DNA of 18,074 bases from Candidatus Magasanikbacteria bacterium RIFOXYD12_FULL_33_17 (lineage in GTDB: Bacteria; Patescibacteriota; Patescibacteriia; Magasanikbacterales; UBA922), in assembly GCA_001783255.1 (NCBI GenBank), contig MFRB01000009.1:1-18074 (forward strand), in the 5' to 3' direction. The notes beneath the pieces were generated by a model. The model was not told the DNA's origin and searched no databases. It was given only the letters and a program-made list of their open reading frames with translations. The translations under genes were made by a program, and so were the position numbers. Of the stretch, positions 13,284 through 18,074 are shown in pieces. The stretch's first letter is position 1. Every line of letters starts with the position of its first letter.

Positions 13284-14453
13284 TTAATTATTAATTGTTA
13301 ATGAATATTCAAAATTTGACTTTTTATGCGTATTGTAAATATTAATACTAGGATCCGAATTTTTATTTAATGACATACCACATAATATAGCAACAGGTGC
13401 TGGTACTGCAGGAAACAAATCAATTTCCTTGATTCCAGGATAGCTACTTTTTATGTTACTTATACAATTTTGAAATTCTTTTTTAAATTCATACAAGTCT
13501 TTTTCTGTCCTTAAAAAGTTGTAATTTGGATTATCACTATTTAATTTCAATTCATATACATCATAGCTTGTCATAATAGTTTTTGGAAGCAAACCCCTAT
13601 CTATAGGACCAGATAAAGAAAGTAGTAGCGCTACTTTTTTAAAAGCTTTATTTCTTTTAATTGACTTATGATCATATGACGCAAGTGATTTTTCTTCTTT
13701 CCATAACCAACTTCCATTATCATGATGTCTTTGAAATACTTTAGTTTTTATTTTATTATTTAATTTTGAACCAAGAAACATTAATAGCGGAATGGGACCT
13801 ATTCCAAATATAGATATATGTTCATGACCATTTCTATCAAAATCTGAGTAAAATTTTTCCAATTTTTGTTCAATCTCTTTCTTTTTGGAATTCCAATAAA
13901 GTTCATCAACTAAAGCAGGTACTGAAGTAAAATCAATTTTTTCTTGTTCAACATCAAATGGGATAAGATTGTCATTCATAAGTGCACTAAACATCTCAAA
14001 ATTGGAGACTTCTACATTTTCAGTGCCTATGTTGGCTATCATTTTTAAAACTTTCGTTTTTTGTCTGTCTGTAAAACTTGTAGCCAGTTTGATTCTTTCT
14101 TCATGTTTTTTTTTAGATTTTAATAAAAAATCTACTGTGTAATATTTTACCAACTTGTCTTTATCTATTTTTTCATGACAACTAGGACAAGCCAATATCA
14201 AGTTATCTATCTTATTTGTGTATAGATACTCTTTATCAGCTCTCGGACCTTTCTCTCCAAAAGCATATATATGGGCCATCTCCGACCAATTTATATCTTC
14301 ACCAATAACAGAGTCTCTTATCACAGATTCATTACACAGTTCACATCTACCAGCAGATTTTGCAAAAAGTAAAATTTTAGTTGAAGGATCTACATACCTA
14401 GATTTAGATTTAATTTTAGTTACTTCTTTCAAAAATGTATTTTCACTTTCCAT
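13284..14453 (-). CDS. cap5: CBASS effector HNH-SAVED nuclease (Cap5)
   Basis: A 389-residue protein. The N-terminal HNH domain (about 25-110) has zinc pairs CELC (Cys37, Cys40) and CPSC (Cys89, Cys92) with the HNH residues His61 (AHIYAF), Asn84 and His93. The C-terminal SAVED domain (about 180-389) shows HISIFGIGPIPLLMFLGSKL (from 212), KVFQRHHDNGSWLW, and near the end the conserved LFPAVPAPVAILCGMSL. In characterised Cap5 proteins SAVED binds the cyclic nucleotide, drives oligomerisation and activates HNH cleavage of double-stranded DNA, killing the infected cell before phage release. The gene follows the LexA-like gene by 8 bp and precedes the CD-NTase by 16 bp. Confidence 0.94.
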   Translation of the reverse strand: MESENTFLKEVTKIKSKSRYVDPSTKILLFAKSAGRCELCNESVIRDSVIGEDINWSEMAHIYAFGEKGPRADKEYLYTNKIDNLILACPSCHEKIDKDKLVKYYTVDFLLKSKKKHEERIKLATSFTDRQKTKVLKMIANIGTENVEVSNFEMFSALMNDNLIPFDVEQEKIDFTSVPALVDELYWNSKKKEIEQKLEKFYSDFDRNGHEHISIFGIGPIPLLMFLGSKLNNKIKTKVFQRHHDNGSWLWKEEKSLASYDHKSIKRNKAFKKVALLLSLSGPIDRGLLPKTIMTSYDVYELKLNSDNPNYNFLRTEKDLYEFKKEFQNCISNIKSSYPGIKEIDLFPAVPAPVAILCGMSLNKNSDPSINIYNTHKKSNFEYSLTINN

Positions 14454-14461
14454 ATTTTTTA

Positions 14462-15049
14462 TTATATCTTCATTACATCAACAACTTTACCTTGAACCAT
14501 AAAGTTATCAAGGTCAACAATATAAATTGGTTTATGTATAGGATTGTTTGAATTAGGTTTTAAAACAATCATTTTATTTTCTTTATTAAATATTTTTATA
14601 GTCGCATCATCTCCTATCAAGGCCACTATCTTTTCTCCAATACTTGGAGAACTTTCTTTCTTTACCAATACTAAATCTCCATCGTCTATACCTGAGTTAT
14701 TCATACTATCACCCATTGCCCTAAGAAAAAAATAATCTCTATAGTCACCTTTTACTTCATATGGTACATACGCTTCAATATTTTCTTCTGCTAATAAAGG
14801 CGTACCGCAAGATATACTACCAACAACAGGTATATTAAAAAGTTTCTTTATATTTTTTTTAATTTTAAGACTTCTTGAAAAACCCAAATAACCATTTTTT
14901 TTTAAAATATCTGTGTGTCTTTGTACAGAACTTGTATTTTTATAACTCAAAAAATCACGAACTTCTCTCAATGTTGGTGGGGCACCTAGTTTTTCCGTTA
15001 ATTCTTGTATTGTAGACAAAACCTCTTTTTGTTTAGTTGTTAATTTCAT
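14462..15049 (-). CDS. LexA-like self-cleaving repressor of the CBASS operon
   Basis: A 195-residue protein from ATG 15049; an upstream in-frame ATG at 15079 lies inside the promoter palindrome and is rejected. The N-terminal winged helix (about 1-60) has LTTKQKEVLSTIQEL and GAPPTLREVRDFLSYKNTSSVQRHTDILKKNGYL, as in LexA. The S24 domain has cleavage site Cys81-Gly82 (GSISCGTPLLAEE), the nucleophile Ser115 in RAMGDSMNNSG, and general-base Lys152 in DDATIKIF. The Cys-Gly bond is as in UmuD rather than the Ala-Gly of most LexA proteins. It is the first gene of the operon, 8 bp before the HNH-SAVED gene, so it probably keeps CBASS off until RecA-stimulated cleavage after DNA damage, or until another trigger. 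It may instead be the element's own SOS switch that also governs CBASS. Confidence 0.9.
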   Translation of the reverse strand: MKLTTKQKEVLSTIQELTEKLGAPPTLREVRDFLSYKNTSSVQRHTDILKKNGYLGFSRSLKIKKNIKKLFNIPVVGSISCGTPLLAEENIEAYVPYEVKGDYRDYFFLRAMGDSMNNSGIDDGDLVLVKKESSPSIGEKIVALIGDDATIKIFNKENKMIVLKPNSNNPIHKPIYIVDLDNFMVQGKVVDVMKI

Positions 15050-15075
15050 AATAAAAATAATTATTTTTCTTGCGT

Positions 15076-15107
15076 ACATATTACCGCAACACGCGGTAAT
15101 ATGTCAA
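15076..15107 (-). promoter_or_regulatory. CBASS operon promoter with LexA-type operator
   Basis: On the minus strand TTGACA (15107-15102) and TAATAT (15083-15078) are separated by 18 bp. A palindrome with 12-bp arms, ACATATTACCGC and GCGGTAATATGT, around a 5-bp centre occupies 15076-15104, so it overlaps the end of the -35 box, the spacer and the -10 box. Bound repressor would block polymerase. This fits autorepression by the LexA-like protein. I found no second copy elsewhere in the window. Confidence 0.85.
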
Positions 15108-15164
15108 GTTGTGAATAACTGTACTTTATACTTCATATATTGACAAAATACATATTTTATAGTA

Positions 15165-15226
15165 AGCTACAAGGTCCCCAAAGGACCGTACGTCTTTGGC
15201 GTGCGAAATAAACAAGGAGAATCCCC
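15165..15226 (+). promoter_or_regulatory. GC-rich leader of small membrane protein gene
   Basis: GGTCC-CCAAA-GGACC at 15173-15187 forms a small hairpin about 40 bp before the start codon, and a strong Shine-Dalgarno AAGGAGA lies 6-8 bases before ATG 15227. A TTGACA is present near 15139, but no well-spaced -10 box was found, so the promoter is uncertain. Confidence 0.45.
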
Positions 15227-15445
15227 ATGAAAGTCAACATTACCATGTTGACAATAATCTTCACCATCGGAGCCATGTTCGGCTTCTTCATAACGTGGCC
15301 ATTCATGTCGATCTTCTTCATCAACGTCCACCCGTTGATCCTCATGTTGATCAGCGTGATAGGGAGCGGTCTTGCTCTCACCTTGTTCCCGATGTGCTAC
15401 ATCTGGAGTTCACAACGGCGAGAACAACGACGGCAAACGAAATGA
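15227..15445 (+). CDS. Small two-helix membrane protein of foreign composition
   Basis: A 72-residue protein. Two hydrophobic segments (about 5-30 and 34-58) are separated by a short loop (INVHP) and followed by a basic tail (SSQRREQRRQTK), suggesting a hairpin in the inner membrane with a cytoplasmic C-terminus. No family was recognised. Codons end preferentially in C or G (ATC, TTC, ACC, CGG), and the local GC content is clearly higher than in all neighbours. Unlike other genes here it has a canonical Shine-Dalgarno. These features indicate recent transfer or a special expression mode. It is divergent from the CBASS operon. Confidence 0.65.
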   Translation: MKVNITMLTIIFTIGAMFGFFITWPFMSIFFINVHPLILMLISVIGSGLALTLFPMCYIWSSQRREQRRQTK

Positions 15446-15454
15446 AGAAGTTTG

Positions 15455-15468
15455 GTACTTCGGTACCC
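15455..15468 (+). other. UUCG-capped hairpin
   Basis: GGTAC-TTCG-GTACC is a perfect 5-bp stem with a stabilising UUCG tetraloop just after the small membrane protein gene, probably part of its 3' untranslated structure. Confidence 0.5.
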
Positions 15469-15488
15469 GTTGGAGACAGAGCTACTAC

Positions 15489-15555
15489 AAGCCACCCCCA
15501 ACGTCATTAGATTTTCATTATCTGAAAGTTTGATGACGGGTGGCTTGTTTTCATT
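15489..15555 (+). terminator. Long 3' hairpin with T-rich tail
   Basis: AAGCCACC (15489-15496) pairs with GGTGGCTT (15539-15546), and CGTCA (15502-15506) with TGACG (15534-15538). An inner AGAT/ATCT pair and a T-rich tail follow. It probably terminates the small membrane protein transcript. Confidence 0.65.
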
Positions 15556-15614
15556 TTATTAAAAATCTCCAAAAGTTCGTAAAACACGAAATCTACCCCG
15601 CATAGGAATTTCAC

Positions 15615-15645
15615 AAAAAACCTCACTACTTTAGTGAGGTTTTTT
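15615..15645. terminator. Bidirectional rho-independent terminator
   Basis: AAAAAACCTCACTA and TAGTGAGGTTTTTT form a near-perfect stem with a 3-base loop, flanked by A and T runs, so it can work on both strands. It lies between the GC-rich gene and the following hypothetical gene. Confidence 0.85.
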
Positions 15646-15672
15646 GTTTTGTTCTCAAACTAGTGATATAAT
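15644..15672 (+). promoter_or_regulatory. Promoter of anchored hypothetical gene
   Basis: TTGTTT at 15644-15649 and TATAAT at 15667-15672 with a 17-bp spacer, 25 bp before ATG 15697. The -35 box overlaps the T run of the preceding terminator. Confidence 0.6.
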
Positions 15673-15696
15673 AAAATCATATTAATATAATTTTCT

Positions 15697-16395
15697 ATGA
15701 ACAAAAAAAATAAAATAATAATAGCTAGTATTTTTAGTTTATTAATTATAGGATTAGCTATTTTTTATTTCTTTTATCTAAAACAAAAAGAAGACTACAC
15801 TCCTCCAAGTAATACCTCCTCAGAAACATATAATACACCTAACATTTACCTCTATCAACAAGAAGATTATAATTGGCTAGATGAAAAAAATTATCTTACC
15901 GCAAAACAAATAATAAATCAAGATTGGAATATTTATCCTCTTTCAAACAAAATTCCTAATACGACTTTTAATCTATCGAAAACAACAAATTGCGCTGATT
16001 TATCAGATGAAAACAGAACATATCTATATGTCGCAGGTGGAAAATGTCAGCTAGACTATTGGCTAGAAGCAAAACAAAATAATAAAATAATAAAAATTGA
16101 CACCTATCCTAAATTACTAGAAATACTTGGTGGTAAAATTGATACACTCGAAAAAGCCACACTATTTGTAAATGCAACATTTGGAGATGTAAAACGTCAA
16201 AAAGATTTGTTAATCGCCAAAACATTGGAAACAAACAATGAATTTTTTGTACAAGTAACCGAAGAAAACTCTTTTGGTTGTGGAGATCACTTACCCACTG
16301 TTGCTATATACAAAATAAATGAAGATGGTAGCACCGACAGAATAGCAGAACAAATCCAAACAGAAGAACCTGGCCCAGAAGTTTGTATAGACTAA
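15697..16395 (+). CDS. Membrane-anchored extracytoplasmic protein, unknown
   Basis: A 232-residue protein with a lysine-rich N-terminus (MNKKNK) and one membrane helix at about 7-28, followed by a Pro/Ser/Thr-rich linker (TPPSNTSSETYNTP) and an extracytoplasmic domain (about 48-232). Four cysteines (TTNCADL, GKCQLDYW, FGCGDHLP and PEVCID) are spaced as two possible disulfide pairs. No catalytic motif was recognised. It has its own promoter and a shared bidirectional terminator with the convergent toxin-antitoxin genes. Confidence 0.8.
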   Translation: MNKKNKIIIASIFSLLIIGLAIFYFFYLKQKEDYTPPSNTSSETYNTPNIYLYQQEDYNWLDEKNYLTAKQIINQDWNIYPLSNKIPNTTFNLSKTTNCADLSDENRTYLYVAGGKCQLDYWLEAKQNNKIIKIDTYPKLLEILGGKIDTLEKATLFVNATFGDVKRQKDLLIAKTLETNNEFFVQVTEENSFGCGDHLPTVAIYKINEDGSTDRIAEQIQTEEPGPEVCID

Positions 16396-16410
16396 AATTA
16401 TACTATCAAA

Positions 16411-16444
16411 AAAAATAATCCTAATAAATTAGGATTATTTTTTT
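16411..16444. terminator. Bidirectional terminator between convergent genes
   Basis: A 13-bp perfect stem (AAATAATCCTAAT with ATTAGGATTATTT) around a two-base centre, with A and T runs on either side. It lies between the anchored hypothetical gene and the toxin gene, which converge on it. Confidence 0.85.
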
Positions 16445-16445
16445 A

Positions 16446-16685
16446 TTATTTATAAGTATTTTCATCTCGCAACTTTATACTATCAATTATTATTTCTTTA
16501 CTATTATCTTCATAATGAAAAATAATACGAAATCTACCAGAACGTAAGCGAAAGAAATCAGTACCTTTCAATTTCTTAATATTCAATCCAGTCTTTTGTC
16601 CTGATAATAATTTACTGATAACCAAGAGCAACTGTTCCCTACTTTTTTGGCTAATTTTGCGAAGCAATTTTTCTATTTTGTCCAT
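16446..16685 (-). CDS. RelE/ParE-superfamily toxin
   Basis: A 79-residue protein from ATG 16685; an upstream TTG at 16703 would overlap the antitoxin. The RelE-like pattern is seen: an N-terminal helix pair (MDKIEKLLRKISQKSREQLLLVISKLLSG), then NIKKLKGTDFFRLRSGRFRIIFHYEDNSKEIIIDSIKLRDENTY, whose LKG-x-x-x-(Y/F)RLRxGxxRIIF core is typical of RelE/ParE mRNA interferases and gyrase poisons. It follows the antitoxin gene by 7 bp. Which activity it has is not visible. Confidence 0.85.
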   Translation of the reverse strand: MDKIEKLLRKISQKSREQLLLVISKLLSGQKTGLNIKKLKGTDFFRLRSGRFRIIFHYEDNSKEIIIDSIKLRDENTYK

Positions 16686-16692
16686 AAAAAAA

Positions 16693-16938
16693 TTATTCAA
16701 CAATTTTTTTCAATATTTTTTCCAAATCCTTAGCTTTGATACCTTTACCTTTGTTATCACGAATAGCATCAAAGACAGTGTACTCCTGACTTTGTTCTAA
16801 CTTGTCCAAATCTAATGGTCTAATTTCGAGATGAGAATCTTTTTGCTCAACCAAAAATCTATCAGTAGAAAAACGTTTTCTCCAACTTGCAGGGATAGTA
16901 ATTTGACCTTTACTGGTCGCTTTGGTAATAGTGATCAT
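16693..16938 (-). CDS. AbrB/SpoVT-family antitoxin
   Basis: An 81-residue protein. The N-terminal swapped-hairpin domain (about 1-45) reads MITITKATSKGQITIPASWRKRFSTDRFLVEQKDSHLEIRPL, the AbrB/MazE pattern, and is expected to bind DNA. The C-terminal half (about 55-81) is helical and would wrap the toxin. It precedes the RelE-like gene, the common antitoxin-first order. AbrB-type antitoxins paired with RelE-type toxins are less usual than MazE-MazF, though they occur in CPR genomes. Autoregulation is suggested by the palindrome just upstream. Confidence 0.88.
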   Translation of the reverse strand: MITITKATSKGQITIPASWRKRFSTDRFLVEQKDSHLEIRPLDLDKLEQSQEYTVFDAIRDNKGKGIKAKDLEKILKKIVE

Positions 16939-16950
16939 AATATTTTATAA

Positions 16951-16975
16951 AGTAATAATGTATTACATTCTTACT
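16951..16975 (-). promoter_or_regulatory. Probable operator of toxin-antitoxin operon
   Basis: A 13-bp perfect palindrome AATGTATTACATT (16957-16969) is extended by AGTAA and TTACT arms to 25 bp with a single mismatched pair. It lies 13 bp upstream of the antitoxin ATG, where a self-binding antitoxin would sit. Confidence 0.65.
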
Positions 16976-17001
16976 ATACTACTTTTTTTTCATTTTGTCA
17001 A

Positions 17002-17727
17002 CTATTCTTCAATATTTCCACTCCTCCATTCATTACCAAATCCCCAACCATTCCATTTCCAAACAGCACTATATTTACCCAGACAATCAGGACTGTCCAC
17101 ATAATCCCCTTCTAAAACCACCAAATCATTTTTACTATCATTATCGACGTCTAAAATCTGAAAAGCACAATTTGGAGCACTAAGATTAGAAGATTGCCAA
17201 ACGGGTTTTATTTTGTTATTTACCAAGTCAAGAACAAAAAAATGATTCTTGATACTCATGTCATTTTCTTCTATCCAAAAAGGTTGAGAAGAACCAAAAT
17301 TACCAGGTTTCCAGACAGACATATTTATATCCACTATTCCATCATGATTGACATCAGCTAACACAAAATCATCTACCCACCAATCAGAATTTGATTGCCA
17401 AAGTATTTCACCTACTTGTACAATTGATAAAACTCCATTTTCCAAACTATAATTTTCTAAAATACTGTTTTTGTCCAAATCAGCTTCTTCATTTTTTGAA
17501 ATATTACCACTCATCATTATCAAATTATTCACTTCTAAGACAGAAACTTCCTCATTTTTTTGAGGAAGTTTCTTTTTTTGTGCTGAAAAATCTGAGAAGT
17601 CATTTTCAGCAGATAAATCAATTTCAATTTCTGTTTTTGTGGCAAAGTTGTCCAAATAAATACTAACAAAAACAATTAGCAAAAATATTACAAACCCTGC
17701 TAACAAAATTATTTGTTTTTTAAGCAT
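17002..17727 (-). CDS. Membrane-anchored FG-GAP/calcium-loop surface protein
   Basis: A 241-residue protein. MLKKQIILLAGFVIFLLIVFVSIYLDNF gives one N-terminal membrane helix. A charged linker (about 35-80) follows, then a beta-rich region with calcium-loop motifs: DFVLADVNHDGIVDINMS (D-x-N-x-D-G-x-x-D, about 121-138) and ILDVDNDSKNDLVVLEGDY (about 192-210). This fits FG-GAP/VCBS-type beta-propeller repeats, probably extracellular and binding calcium. Two Cys (SAPNCAF and SPDCLG) could form a disulfide. It follows the DUF3160-like gene by 2 bp on the same strand, so the two are probably one operon. Confidence 0.82.
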   Translation of the reverse strand: MLKKQIILLAGFVIFLLIVFVSIYLDNFATKTEIEIDLSAENDFSDFSAQKKKLPQKNEEVSVLEVNNLIMMSGNISKNEEADLDKNSILENYSLENGVLSIVQVGEILWQSNSDWWVDDFVLADVNHDGIVDINMSVWKPGNFGSSQPFWIEENDMSIKNHFFVLDLVNNKIKPVWQSSNLSAPNCAFQILDVDNDSKNDLVVLEGDYVDSPDCLGKYSAVWKWNGWGFGNEWRSGNIEE

Positions 17728-17729
17728 CT

Positions 17730-18074
17730 CTATTGTGCTACAAATGAATTAGTCCAAGTAGGTAATTCAGGAGCTTCACCAGAACCCATAGCCGAAGGAA
17801 TATCTAAACCTTTCGGTAACATTCTATTTGGTGTTTCTCTATCTACCAATCTTTGGAAAATAGCAGCATCAATAGTAAATCTCTGCCCCATAAATCTAAA
17901 AGCCTTTATTTCTTTTTCTCTATCTGGTTGAATTTCAGAATTAAAAACTGGAATAGAATTTATTTGTGGTGGTTCAAGTTTTTCAGTAGCTTTTACAAAT
18001 TCAGCCAATTTTTCTTTGTCACTAGTAAGAGTACTAAATGAAATTTCTTTACCCAAAGTTTCTTCCAACAAATC
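17730..18074 (-). CDS. DUF3160-like protein, partial (start outside the window)
   Basis: The frame is open at the right edge and ends at 17730. The visible part (about 113 residues) contains EIKAFRFMGQRFTIDAAIFQRLVDRE and NRMLPKGLDIPSAMGSGEAPEL, a segment like the middle of DUF3160 proteins (a secreted family common in CPR and some archaea). In the family this segment is normally followed by a long helical domain, whereas here only about 16 residues remain after GEAPEL before the stop. It may be a shortened family member or one broken by a nonsense change, with the next gene starting 2 bp later. The start codon and N-terminus lie beyond the window. Confidence 0.65.
   Translation of the reverse strand, partial: DLLEETLGKEISFSTLTSDKEKLAEFVKATEKLEPPQINSIPVFNSEIQPDREKEIKAFRFMGQRFTIDAAIFQRLVDRETPNRMLPKGLDIPSAMGSGEAPELPTWTNSFVAQ

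Noticed and set aside
15196..15510. 104-residue ORF overlapping the small membrane protein gene
   Set aside because: It has no proper start context, and its frame lacks the hydrophobic pattern. The 15227 frame has a Shine-Dalgarno and two clear helices.
15555..15615. Right attachment site of the island
   Set aside because: The region AGTTCG...ACCCCGC looks vaguely like a tRNA end, but it shares only six consecutive bases with tRNA-Asp, so no att site is claimed.

Overview
The window looks like a low-GC (roughly one third G+C) bacterial chromosome of the Candidate Phyla Radiation (Patescibacteria/Parcubacteria type). This is inferred from the small ancestral-looking translation genes that mostly lack a Shine-Dalgarno sequence, a four-helix-bundle (23S IVS-type) protein gene, DUF559 nuclease cassettes, DUF3160 and FG-GAP-like secreted proteins, and single-pass surface proteins. 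TGA is used as an ordinary stop, so the recoded Gracilibacteria/SR1 code is unlikely. No database search was possible.

Left part (1-3000, minus strand): the start of a Wzz-type polysaccharide chain-length protein, then a three-gene overlapping operon of membrane proteins ending in an HtrA/PDZ-like protein whose protease residues are not recognisable. Translation core (3100-5970, plus strand): smpB, its partner tmRNA (ssrA) with a readable tag peptide, a four-helix-bundle protein, infC, and the rpmI-rplT operon with a consensus promoter and a terminator. Next (5970-7650): a promoter-driven hairpin RNA candidate with an anti-Shine-Dalgarno-like loop, a DUF559 nuclease tightly bracketed by mirror-image repeats, a SprT-like zinc metalloprotein, and a 38-residue basic protein.

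The accessory island starts at the tRNA-Asp gene (7652-7728). A large serine recombinase lies antisense to the tRNA and its reading frame ends inside it, as expected for an element integrated at that tRNA. Behind it are three small element genes with a repeat-rich control region, a GC-rich multi-hairpin structured RNA candidate with its own promoter, a membrane-anchored PD-(D/E)XK nuclease, and a complete four-gene anti-phage CBASS operon read leftward. In transcription order the operon encodes a LexA-like self-cleaving repressor, an HNH-SAVED effector (Cap5), a CD-NTase ending in glycine, and an E2-like conjugating enzyme with a SEC-C motif. The logic is type II-short CBASS: the E2 enzyme is expected to act on the CD-NTase C-terminus, the CD-NTase makes a cyclic nucleotide, and the signal activates DNA degradation by the HNH-SAVED protein. 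The LexA-like protein probably represses the whole operon through a 12-5-12 palindrome lying between the -35 and -10 boxes of its own promoter, which would make the system inducible by DNA damage. I could not locate the right attachment site.

Right flank (15100-18074): a compositionally distinct GC-rich patch encoding a two-helix membrane peptide with a strong Shine-Dalgarno, a secreted or anchored hypothetical protein, an AbrB/RelE-type toxin-antitoxin pair, a calcium-loop FG-GAP-like surface protein, and a DUF3160-like protein cut by the window edge that appears to end early.
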